Below, piece by piece: positions 1-8,600 of a DNA stretch of 62,601 nt. Source of the stretch: DASWED01 sp036394995. GTDB lineage: Bacteria; Actinomycetota; UBA4738; JACQTL01. The notes below the pieces were generated by a model that was given only the letters and a program-made list of their open reading frames with translations, did no database searches and was not told the DNA's origin. Location: positions 1 to 62,601 of the forward strand of contig DASWED010000120.1 in NCBI GenBank assembly GCA_036394995.1. The letters are read 5' to 3'. A program made the position numbers and the translations under genes. Within the stretch, counting starts at the first letter, position 1. Each line of letters starts with the position of its first letter.

Positions 1-67
1 CGGTCTGCGTGGCGGGCGTCGTCGTCGAACGCAAGGAGGGTGGGGCCGGAGCCCGCCACGCAGACCG
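1..67. repeat. perfect 17-bp inverted repeat at the window edge
   Basis: Bases 1-17 are the exact reverse complement of bases 51-67, with a 33-base spacer. The repeat lies inside thrB and may extend beyond the window. If base 1 is also a contig end, it could be a fold-back assembly artefact rather than biology. Confidence 0.6.
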
Positions 68-800
68 GGATGCCCGACGACTGGAGGTCGGTGAAGACGC
101 GCTGTGCGCCCGGGGCGAGCCGCAGGCGCGCGGCCTGGTGGAGGCGGTCCTGGAGGGCCTCCGCCAGCAGCTCGACGCGGCCACCGAGGGCCAGGACCAG
201 GAGGGCGGTGCGGGCGGCGTTGAACGTGGCGGCCTGGCGCGGGACCTCTCGGGGGAGGACGCGGCGGGCGTCCTCGGTGGAGATGCGTTCGCGTTCGGGG
301 ATCAGGAGGACGGGCTGGAGGTCGGAGGAAACGGGGACGGGCTCGGCCCGCCAGCCGTCCTGGGTGAGATGGGCCAGGACCACGCCGCCGCCGAGGGCCG
401 GGGCCACGTTGTCGGCGTGGCCCTCGAGGTCGGTGGCGATCTCCAGGAGCCGGTCGGGGCCCAGGCCGGCACCGAGCAGCCGGTCGGCCAGCAGGAGGCC
501 GGCCACCACCGCCGTGGCCGACGAGCCCAGGCCGCGGGCCAGCGGGATCCGGTTCACGCAGCGCAACGCGAACGCCGGGAGCCTCCCGCCCGCCTGCTGC
601 GCCAGGTAGGCCATCGACCGGACGATGAGGTTCGTGGCGTCCTCGGCGAGCTCGCCGGCGCCCTCCCCCGCGACCGTCACGCTCGGTTCGACGTCGGTCT
701 CCAGCTCGACCTCGTTCACCAGGTCCACCGCGAGGCCGAGGCAGTCGAACCCGGGACCCAGGTTGGCCACGGTCGCGGGGGCCTCCACGCGGAGCCGCAT
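1..800 (-). CDS. thrB: homoserine kinase, C-terminus beyond window edge
   Basis: Homoserine kinase (GHMP family) phosphorylates homoserine with ATP, the step before threonine synthase in threonine biosynthesis. About 266 codons are visible; the usual length is near 300, so roughly 30-40 C-terminal residues lie outside the window. The N-terminus reads MRLRVEAPATVANLGPGFDC, the first GHMP motif. The ATP-binding motif RGLGSSATAVVAG lies near residue 90 and the third motif VAGSGPTLLAF near residue 250. The ATG lies four bases after the thrC stop, so hom, thrC and thrB are clearly one operon in that order. The identification is secure; only the end is missing. Confidence 0.9.
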   Translation of the reverse strand, partial: MRLRVEAPATVANLGPGFDCLGLAVDLVNEVELETDVEPSVTVAGEGAGELAEDATNLIVRSMAYLAQQAGGRLPAFALRCVNRIPLARGLGSSATAVVAGLLLADRLLGAGLGPDRLLEIATDLEGHADNVAPALGGGVVLAHLTQDGWRAEPVPVSSDLQPVLLIPERERISTEDARRVLPREVPRQAATFNAARTALLVLALGGRVELLAEALQDRLHQAARLRLAPGAQRVFTDLQSSGIPVCVAGSGPTLLAFDDDARHAD

Positions 801-804
801 GGGG

Positions 805-1854
805 CTACAGGCCGAGCTCCGCCGCAACCGCCGCGGGGTCGGCGGGCACCACCGGGGGGCGGGCGGCGAACGCCATGGCCCAGTCGGGGTCCTTCAGGCC
901 GTGCCCGGTCAGAACGCAGACCACCGTCGAGCCGGCCTCCAGCGTGCCGGCCGCGGCCAGGCGGAGCAGGCCGGCCACCGATGCGGCGGAGGCCATCTCG
1001 CAGAACACGCCCTCGCGGGCCACCCGGCGGTAGGCGTTCAGGATCTCGCGGTCGCTCACGGCCTGGATCTCGCCGCCGGAGTCGCTCGCTGCGGCCACGG
1101 CCTTGTCCCAGGACGCCGGGTTGCCGATCCGGATTGCCGTGGCGATCGTGGTGGGCTCCTCCACCGGGTGGCCCAGCACGATGGGCGCGGCGCCGTGGGC
1201 CTGAAACCCGAACAGCCGGGGGACCCCAGCGGTCGTCCCGTCCGCCGCGTACTCCGAATAGCCCAGCCAGTGGCTCGAGATGTTGCCCGCGTTGCCCACC
1301 GGCGTGCAGTGGAGGTCGGGAGCCCGGCCCAGCGCGTCGCAGATCTCGAACGCGCACGTCTTCTGGCCCTGGAGCCGGAACGGGTTCACGGAGTTCACCA
1401 GCGTCACGGGGTACCGTTCGGCCAGGCCCCTGGTCAGGGTCAGCGCGGCGTCGAAGTTGCCCTCCACCTCGAGGACCCGCGCGCCGTGGATGAGGGTCTG
1501 GGCCAGCTTGCCCACCGCGACCTTCCCCCGCGGCACCAGCACCGCGCAGGTCAGCCCGGCCTTGCCCGCGTACGCCGCCGCCGACGCGCTGGTGTTCCCG
1601 GTGGAGGCGCACACCACGGCCTTCGAGCCCTCCTCCACCGCCTTCGACATTGCGAGGGTCATCCCCCGGTCCTTGAACGACCCCGTCGGGTTGGCCCCCT
1701 CGAACTTCAGGAAGACCTCGCAGCCGGTCTCCGCCGACAGCGTGTCGGACCGGATCAGCGGCGTCCCACCCTCCTGGAGGGTCACCACGGGCGTCGCGTC
1801 GGTCACCGGCAGGCGGGAGCGGTACTCCTCGATCACGCCTCGCCAGACCTTCAT
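805..1854 (-). CDS. thrC: threonine synthase
   Basis: PLP-dependent threonine synthase converts O-phosphohomoserine to threonine. The protein has 349 residues, the size of the short actinobacterial type. It starts MKVWRGVIEEYRSRLP. The PLP lysine is Lys61 in NPTGSFKDRG, the ring-binding loop is CASTGNTSASAAAYAG, and the phosphate loop is PVGNAGNISSHW. Its ATG overlaps the hom stop by four bases (ATGA) and thrB begins four bases after its stop, so translation of the three genes is probably coupled. Nothing is unusual; the call is firm. Confidence 0.95.
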   Translation of the reverse strand: MKVWRGVIEEYRSRLPVTDATPVVTLQEGGTPLIRSDTLSAETGCEVFLKFEGANPTGSFKDRGMTLAMSKAVEEGSKAVVCASTGNTSASAAAYAGKAGLTCAVLVPRGKVAVGKLAQTLIHGARVLEVEGNFDAALTLTRGLAERYPVTLVNSVNPFRLQGQKTCAFEICDALGRAPDLHCTPVGNAGNISSHWLGYSEYAADGTTAGVPRLFGFQAHGAAPIVLGHPVEEPTTIATAIRIGNPASWDKAVAAASDSGGEIQAVSDREILNAYRRVAREGVFCEMASAASVAGLLRLAAAGTLEAGSTVVCVLTGHGLKDPDWAMAFAARPPVVPADPAAVAAELGL

Positions 1855-3119
1855 TCGATCTGCTCCACGCGGAGCACGCTGGTCACCGAGCGCACCGGCT
1901 CCAGGGCCTCCAGCCCGCGCACCGTGTCCCGGAGCGAGCCCTCCCGGGCCCGGTGGGTGATCAGCACCAGCTGGGCGTCCTGCCCCGTCCCCTCCTGCCA
2001 CACGCTCCGGATCGACACGCCGTTCGTGCCGAACACGCCGGCCACCTGGGCCAGCACGCCGGGCCGGTCCTCCACGTCGAGCAGCGCGTAGTACGCCGCC
2101 TCCATGTTCTCCATGGGCCGGATGCGGCGCTCCAGGTAGCACGTGCAGCCGATGGACCGGCCCCCCAGCACCAGGTTGCGGGCCACCCGGATCAGGTCGC
2201 CGGCCACCGCCGTGGCCGTGGGCTCGCCGCCGGCGCCCCGCCCGTACAGCATGAGCTGCCCGGTCCGCTCCCCCTCCACGAACACCGCGTTGTACGCGTC
2301 GCGGACCGCGGCCAGGGGGTGGTCGGCCGGGAGCATCGCGGGGTGGACCCGGACGGCCACGTCCTCGTCCTCCAGCTCGGCGATGGCCACGGGCTTGATC
2401 ACGAACCCCAGGCCCGCCGCGGTCCTGATGTCGACAGGCGTGACCCGGGAGATGCCTTCGCGGAACACGTCGGAGGCCACCACCCGCGCGTTGAACGCAA
2501 TCGAGGCCAGGATGGCGCACTTGGCCGCGGCGTCGTGCCCCTCCACGTCGGCGGCCGGATCGGCCTCCGCATACCCCAGCTCCTGGGCCTCCGCCAGGGC
2601 CTCCTCGAACGACACCCCCTCCTCGGCCATCCTGGTGAGGATGAGGTTCGTGGTCCCGTTCACGATCCCCACGATCCGCCGGACCCGCTCCCCCGCCAGC
2701 GACTCCTTCAGCGCCCTCACCAGCGGGATCCCCCCGCCGACGGCCGCCTCGAACGCCAGGTCCACCCCCCTCGACTCCGCCATGTCGAACAGGTCCCGGC
2801 CCATGGAGGCCAGCAGCTCCTTGTTCGCCGTGACCACGGGCTTCCCCCGCTCCAGCGCGTCGAGCACGATCGTCCGGGCCGGTTCGATGCCCCCGATCAG
2901 CTCGCACACGACGTCGACCTCGGGGTCGGCCACCACCTCCAGGGGGTCGTCCGTGATCGGGAACGGGAGGTTGCGTTCGCGGGCGGCGTCGCGGACCGCG
3001 GCCCGGGTCACCTCGAGGCGGAATCCCGCCCGCTGCTCGATGTCGTCGCCGAGGTCGTCCAGCAGGCGGACCAGCGCCGAGCCGACCGTGCCCAGCCCGA
3101 TGACGCCGACGCGGACCAT
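1851..3119 (-). CDS. hom: homoserine dehydrogenase with C-terminal ACT domain
   Basis: NAD(P)-dependent homoserine dehydrogenase reduces aspartate semialdehyde to homoserine, the branch point to threonine and methionine. The 422-residue protein begins with a Rossmann motif (GVIGLGTVGSAL, residues 4-15). The family core includes TANKELLAS, GIVNGTTNLILTRM and EADPAADVEGHDAAAK with the conserved Asp and Lys. The last 75 residues form an ACT domain (DVEDRPGVLAQVAGVFG), normally the site of threonine feedback. No Shine-Dalgarno sequence precedes the ATG. Instead TACCCT ends eight bases before it, so the message is probably leaderless. First gene of hom-thrC-thrB. Confidence 0.95.
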   Translation of the reverse strand: MVRVGVIGLGTVGSALVRLLDDLGDDIEQRAGFRLEVTRAAVRDAARERNLPFPITDDPLEVVADPEVDVVCELIGGIEPARTIVLDALERGKPVVTANKELLASMGRDLFDMAESRGVDLAFEAAVGGGIPLVRALKESLAGERVRRIVGIVNGTTNLILTRMAEEGVSFEEALAEAQELGYAEADPAADVEGHDAAAKCAILASIAFNARVVASDVFREGISRVTPVDIRTAAGLGFVIKPVAIAELEDEDVAVRVHPAMLPADHPLAAVRDAYNAVFVEGERTGQLMLYGRGAGGEPTATAVAGDLIRVARNLVLGGRSIGCTCYLERRIRPMENMEAAYYALLDVEDRPGVLAQVAGVFGTNGVSIRSVWQEGTGQDAQLVLITHRAREGSLRDTVRGLEALEPVRSVTSVLRVEQIE

Positions 3120-3127
3120 AGGGGTCA

Positions 3128-3133
3128 AGGGTA
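3128..3133 (-). promoter_or_regulatory. -10 box for leaderless hom transcript
   Basis: TACCCT on the minus strand ends eight bases before the hom ATG, which puts the expected transcription start at or next to the start codon. The same hexamer precedes argS. Confidence 0.55.
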
Positions 3134-3139
3134 GCGGGC

Positions 3140-3244
3140 TCAGCCGAGCGAGTACCGGGCCACCCGAACACCGACCTCGGGCTGGGCCGGGCCGCCGACG
3201 ATCACGGCGACCACGCCGATCAGGCTCAGGCTCAGGCGACGCAC
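3140..3244 (-). CDS. possible 34-residue membrane peptide upstream of hom
   Basis: A short reading frame with a GTG start gives VRRLSLSLIGVVAVIVGG followed by PAQPEVGVRVARYSLG. A good ribosome site, GGGGAGGAA, lies about six bases upstream. The first half is basic and then hydrophobic, like a single membrane anchor or a short signal sequence. It sits between the acetyltransferase stop and the hom start, in the same direction, and its stop lies 20 bases before the hom ATG. It could be a leader peptide tuning hom, a small membrane protein, or chance. No threonine- or isoleucine-rich run is present, so classical threonine attenuation is not supported. Confidence 0.4.
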   Translation of the reverse strand: MRRLSLSLIGVVAVIVGGPAQPEVGVRVARYSLG

Positions 3245-3268
3245 GAGCGGTTCCTCCCCGCCCCCAGG

Positions 3269-3862
3269 CTACTCCCGTTCGTCCGTGGGCAGAAGGGGCT
3301 CCGGCGCGTCCCCGGCCAGCCATCGCGACATGATCACCTCGTCGTCGTAGCCGTAGGACTTCTTGGACTGCCGGTGAAGCCGGCCCTCCTCGACGAACCC
3401 GAACTTCCGGTACAGCGCGATCCCGGCCTCGTTGGTCGGGAAGACCTCCAGCGTGACCTTCTCCACGCCCACCTGGCGGGCCCACTTCATCGCCGCCGCC
3501 ATCAGGGCCGAGCCGACTCCCTTGCCCCGCCACGACGACTCCACCGCCATCCCCAGCGTCGCCACATGGTGGTTCACCGGGTGGGACATCCGCTCGATGG
3601 AGATCATCCCGACGACCTTCCCCCAGGCCAGCGCGACGAACCTCGCGCGGTCGTTCGTCCAGGACGCACGGAACGACCTGCGGAACCCGCGGGCGTTGGC
3701 GGGCACGGTCTCGCTCCGGACGAACCGCCGCTCGGCAACCACGTCCCGCCACATCTCGAGGTAGGACCGGGCGTCCGAGGGCCGGGCCGGGCGGACGGTG
3801 ACGCCGGCCGGCGGGAACGACTCGATCTCCGCGGGGTGCATCCCAGAGGCGTCGGCGGGCAT
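3269..3862 (-). CDS. GNAT-family N-acetyltransferase
   Basis: A 197-residue Gcn5-related acetyltransferase. The acetyl-CoA loop is RGKGVGSALM near residue 110, preceded by a strand (HHVATLGMAVESSW), and the C-terminal GNAT part reads NEAGIALYRKFGFVEEGR. These features resemble RimI/RimL-like enzymes that acetylate protein N-termini or small amines, but the substrate cannot be read from the sequence. The ATG overlaps the argS stop by one base (TGATG), so it is probably translated with argS. A second in-frame ATG (MHPAEIE) lies seven codons further in and could be used instead. Confidence 0.85.
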   Translation of the reverse strand: MPADASGMHPAEIESFPPAGVTVRPARPSDARSYLEMWRDVVAERRFVRSETVPANARGFRRSFRASWTNDRARFVALAWGKVVGMISIERMSHPVNHHVATLGMAVESSWRGKGVGSALMAAAMKWARQVGVEKVTLEVFPTNEAGIALYRKFGFVEEGRLHRQSKKSYGYDDEVIMSRWLAGDAPEPLLPTDERE

Positions 3863-5526
3863 CAGCCCTCCTCCCGGCGCTCCATGGCCTCCGGCGCCGA
3901 CACGCCGAGCAGCCCGAGCACCCCGGCCACGACCTCCTTCGCGGCCCGGCACAGCCACAGCCGGGCCTGGGTCAGCTCGTCGTCGTCGCTCACCACGCGG
4001 CACTCGCCGTAGAACCGGTGGAACTGGGCCGCGAAGTCCTCGACGTAGTGGGTGAGCCGGTGGGGCGCGCGGAAGTCGGCGGCCTGCCGGATCTCGTTCG
4101 GCAGCTCGGCCACCTTCCGCAGGAGCTCGAGCTCGGTCTCGTGGGTCAGCAGGTCCAGCCGGGCCTCGTCCACCGGCCGGAGCGCGACCCCCAGCTCCTC
4201 GGCGTGGCGCAGGATGCTGGCGATCCGGGCGTGCGCGTACTGGACGTAGAACACCGGGTTCTCGTTCGCCTGTCGGGTGGCGAGCTCGATGTCGAACTCC
4301 ATCTGCGAGTCGTGCGACCGCGTGAGCAGCGTGTACCGCGCCGCGTCGGGCCCGGCCTCGTCCAGCAGCTCGTCGAGCGTGACGATGTCGCCGGCGCGCT
4401 TCGACAGGCGCACCGGCTCGCCTCCCCGGGACAGCGTCACCAGCTGCATCAGCAGGAACTCCACCCGCTCGGGGTCGAACCCGAACGCCCGGGCCACGCC
4501 CTTCAGCCGCTTCACGGTGCCGTGGTGGTCGGCCCCCCAGACGTAGATCAGCAGCTCGAAGCCGCGTTCGAACTTGTTCAGCAGGTACGCGCAGTCCGCG
4601 GCGAAGTACGTCGGTTCGCCGTTCGACCGGATCAGGACGCGGTCCTTCTCGTCGCCGAACTGCGTGGCCCGGAAGTAGATCGCGCCCTCGGACTCGTACG
4701 CGTGGCCCTCCGACCGGAGGCGCTTCACGGCATCGGCCACCGCCCCGGTGGCGTGGAGGTCCCGCTCGGAGAACCACGTGTCGAACCGGATCCCGATCCG
4801 GTCGAGCGTGACCCGGATCCCGGCCAGAGCGAGCGCGTACCCCTCCTCCAGGAGGCGCTCCCGGCGGTCGGGCGCGTCCAGCAGGGAGTCCCCGTGCCTC
4901 GCCGCGATCTCCGCCGCCATCTCGGCCACGTACTCGCCCTGGTACCCGCCCTCGGGGATCTCCGCCGGGCGCCCGAAGTGCTGGAGGTAACGGGCCTCCA
5001 CCGACATCCCGAACAGCTCCATCTGCCGGCCGTAGTCGTTCAGGTAGTACTCGCGCTGCACGTTCGACCCGGACGCCTCGAGCACGGAGGCGAGGGCGTC
5101 GCCGATGACGGCGTTGCGGGCGTGGCCGACGTGCAGCGGCCCGGTGGGATTGACGCTCACGTACTCCACCTGGACACGCTGGCCGGTGGGCTCCGCCCAG
5201 CCGTACCGTTGGCTGACCGCCTGGCGCAGGACGTCGTACAGCCACGAGTCCGTGACGAACAGGTTCACGAACCCGCCGCCGGCCACCTCCGCCCGCTCCA
5301 CGAAGTCGGCCTGCGGGAGGTGCCGCACGATCGCATCGGCCACCTCGCGGGGGTTCCGCTTGAGCTGGGAGGCCCACACCAGGGCGAGGTTCGTGAAGAA
5401 GTCCCCGAACCGCTTGTCCGGCGGCCGGGACAGCTCGATGCGGGCCGGCGGGTCGGCCCCGCCGAGCTACGGCGCGGCCGCGACGGCCGCGTGGGCCAGC
5501 AGTGAGACGAGCCGCTCCTCGATCAT
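3862..5526 (-). CDS. argS: arginyl-tRNA synthetase with in-frame TAG at codon 20
   Basis: Class I arginyl-tRNA synthetase. The HIGH-like motif is HVGHARN and the KMSKS-like motif VRLSKRAG; the C-terminal DALR anticodon-binding domain begins near YVQYAHARIASIL. From the ATG at 5526 the frame spans 554 codons, the normal length. It starts MIEERLVSLLAHAAVAAAP and then hits TAG (5469-5467) before continuing LGGADPPARIELSRPPDKRF, a typical N-terminal tRNA-recognition domain. The next conventional start, GTG at 5379, would remove that domain. A G-to-T change (GAG to TAG) through sequencing or mutation is the simplest cause. Genuine readthrough cannot be excluded, but the gene should be essential. 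TACCCT nine bases before the ATG suggests a leaderless transcript. Confidence 0.85.
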
Positions 5527-5535
5527 GAGAGGTCC

Positions 5536-5541
5536 AGGGTA
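5536..5541 (-). promoter_or_regulatory. -10 box for leaderless argS transcript
   Basis: TACCCT on the minus strand ends nine bases before the ATG at 5526. Its presence supports 5526 as the intended argS start, upstream of the internal TAG. Confidence 0.5.
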
Positions 5542-5587
5542 GCGGCCCTGAGGACCCCTTCGACCGGGCGGTACACTCGGACCATCC

Positions 5588-5659
5588 GCCCTCGTAGCTC
5601 AGGGGATAGAGCACGCGCCTCCGGAGCGCGGTGCGCAGGTTCGAATCCTGCCGAGGGCA
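5588..5659 (+). tRNA. tRNA-Arg(CCG)
   Basis: A full cloverleaf of 72 bases: acceptor stem GCCCTCG/CGAGGGC, D arm GCTC/GAGC, anticodon stem CGCGC/GCGCG around loop CTCCGGA with anticodon CCG, a four-base variable loop, and T arm GCAGG/CCTGC around TTCGAAT. The discriminator base is A and no CCA is encoded. It reads CGG arginine codons, which are abundant here. A -10-like TACACT lies at 5572-5577. The gene diverges from argS, whose product would charge it. Confidence 0.95.
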
Positions 5660-5686
5660 CTCGTCCGAGAGGTCCGCGGAGGTCCC

Positions 5687-8600
5687 TCAGAGAACTCGGC
5701 GGCAGGCCGAGAACTCCGAGGTGTTCCCGGCGGGATCGGTGGCCGTCGCGGTGACCGCCTGACCGACCGCCACCGCCGCACTCATCTGTCTGGAGAACGC
5801 TGCCCGTCCCGTGCCGTCGGTCGTCACCTGGACCGAGCCCAGATACCGCTGGCCCTCGCCGTTCCCGGACCCGTCGCACGCGAGCGACGCGAACAGCTGG
5901 ATCGTGAACGCGGTCGCCTTCGTGCTGCTCAGGAACCCCTTCACCACAGTTGACCCGTCGTGGGTGGCGGCCGACGTCAGGACCGGGAAGTTCTGCAGCC
6001 CGTTGGTTCCGGTGTCGGCATCGGTGGCGTCGTTCGGCGTCACGCCGAAGCTGCCCAGGAGGTCGATGCCCAGGGTCGCGTTGGAGAAGACCTCATTGGA
6101 CCGCACGGCGTTGCCGGTCCCGCTCCCGATCAGGATCCCGGCCTGGCCGTTGAATCCCACCGTGTTGCCCTGGCCGGCCTGGAGTCCTCCGATGCGGGTG
6201 TCGGAGGCCTGAACGTAGATGCCGTCCTGATGGTTGCCGAGGTTCCGCCGGCCTGTCGGGTCTGTCCCGATCAGGTTGCCGACGATCAGGTTCCCGGTGG
6301 CCCCCGAGCCGTTGACCTCGACCCCCGCCCACCCATTGGCGGACACCACGTTCGCGGAGATCCCCGACCCGCCGATGGTGTTGTCCGCCGAATGCACCAC
6401 GATTCCCTGACGGCCGTTCCCCATCGCCTTGGTGCCCGTGACGTCCGTACCGATCCGGTTCCCCCAGACCCTGGTCTCTGGCGCATCGATGATGACGCCC
6501 TGTTCGTGGTTCCCCGAGACCAGGTTGCCGGACCCGGGGGTGAACCCGCCGATCACGGTTCCCGTCCCCCCGTTGACACGGATCCCGAACGCCTCGTTGC
6601 CCCGCACGCTGGTCCCGAGGGCGGCGGTGCCGATGCGGTTCCCCTGGACCACGTTGTCGGTGGACGACGGGCCGTCGATCCAGATTCCGACGTCGTTCCC
6701 CGAGATGACGTTGCGCGACGCCGGCGTCGTGCCTCCGATCTGGTTCTTCGACGAGGCCACGATGTGGATGCCGATGCCGCCGTTCGGTCCGGCCGTCCGG
6801 CCGTCCGGCCTGAGGCCGATCACGTTGCCCTCGATGCGGTTGCTGCCTCCCTCGGTGATCAGGATGGCGTCGTCCGGCATCTGGTCCACGACCAGCCCCT
6901 TCACGACGCTGTCGCCTCCTAGGACGACGAGCCCATCGACGACGTTGCTCGAGAGGTCGTGGCCGTCGAGCTCCACGATCGGGGCTCCGGTCCACCCGGG
7001 TTGCGTCGTGGCGTCGATGACCACCGCCTCCGTGAGCAGTGGAAGCGCCGTGCGCAGGGAGATGGTGTGCGGGCCCGTGCCGATGGCGAACCGAATGATG
7101 TCGCGCCCCTCCGCGTCGTTGGCCTCCTCGATCGCCGCGCGCAGGGTGCACCGGTCCGAGTAGACGGTGGCCACGCTCCCGGTGTCGCACCGGTCGTCGC
7201 CGAGATCCCCGTCCGGCTGGTCGCCGGTAGCGTTGACGGTGAAGGTGCTGATGCAGGGGCCGTCGGCCCCCACGGCGCGGGACAGCTCGGAGGTGTTCCC
7301 CTGCTCGTCGGTGGCCGTGGCCGACACGAGCTTCCCGTCCGCGACGGTGCCGGGGAGCGTGACGGCGATCTGGGCCTCCCCGGACCCGTCCGTGTGAACG
7401 GTCCGCGTCCCGAGGAGGCGGTCCGCCTCTCCGTGATGGGACGGGTCGCACGGGCCGGTGAGGAAGAACTGCAGGGTGAAGTCCTCGTCCGGGTTGGAGT
7501 CGAGGCGGCCGAGGACCGAGGTGTTGGCTCCGCTGTCGGTCACCGAGTTCAGGACGGGGAAGTTCTGCGTCTCGTTGGCGAACCCCACGTCCGCGTCGCC
7601 CGGGTCGTTCAGCGACACGTCGCCCACGCACACGCTGCAGTTCCCGATATCGATGGCCAGCCCCTTGGCCTTCCCGTTGTCGTGGATCGAGTTCCCCAGC
7701 ACGCGGTGTCCGGTTCCCTCGTACAGGAACACCCCGTTGCGATCGTTGAACGCGATGATGTTTCCTGCGCCAGCCTCCATCCCTCCCACGGTCTCGTTGT
7801 CGTTGCCGTCGGAGACGGCGACGCCGTTGCCGTGGTTGGCGAGGGCCGTCACCCCGTCAACCGCGGTCCCGATGTAGTTCCCGGCGACGGTGTTGCTGCC
7901 TGCGTTGAAGAACGAGATGCCGTCGCCGCCGTTGCTCGAGATGACGTTGCGGACCTCCGGCCCGAGCCCTCCGATCAGGTTGTGGGGCCCGTTCACGTCC
8001 ACACCGCTCATCCCGTTCCCGAGCGCCTGCGACCCCGAGACGTCGGTCCCGATGAAGTTGTTCAGGACGAGGTTGTCGGTGGCGCAGGAGTTCCCGATGA
8101 AGATGCCGTGCCCGTCGTTGCCGGAGATGACGTTGCGCTGCCACGGCAGGGTGCCGCCGACGACGTTGTGGACCCCGTCCACGGCGATCCCCTCGCGGCC
8201 GTTGCCCAGGTCCAGCTCGCCGAACACGTCGGTGCCGATGAACGACTCCTCGACCCGGTTGCCGCTCCCCCGGGTGCCGCAGCCCCCGAAGCCCCCCAGG
8301 ATGATCCCCTGGCCGGAGAACCGGTTGACCGCAAGGGCGTCGATCACCGCTCCGATGGCGCCCTCGGTCTCCAGCCCGGGGCAGGCCGAGCACCCGCCCA
8401 CGGTCTCCCCGTCGAGCTCGATGCACGGGTGCCCGGTGAACTTCCAGCACCGCAGGTGGAGGCCGAAGCCCAGATCCGGGAACGCGAGCCCGATGAGCGG
8501 CTGTGTGGTGCCGTCGACGAACACGGGCCGTGTGATCGGCGGAAGTCGCGTCCCCGGCCGCAGCGTCTGGGTCCCGCCCAGGACGATCGGGCCGAGGGCG

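Noticed and set aside
805..3171. Single 788-codon frame covering thrC and upstream sequence
   Set aside because: Only the last 349 codons encode protein with family motifs. The upstream part is the shadow of hom, which is read in another frame.
5467..5469. The argS TAG as a pyrrolysine or other recoded codon
   Set aside because: No recoding machinery is visible, the position is not catalytic, and a single-base error or mutation explains it more simply.
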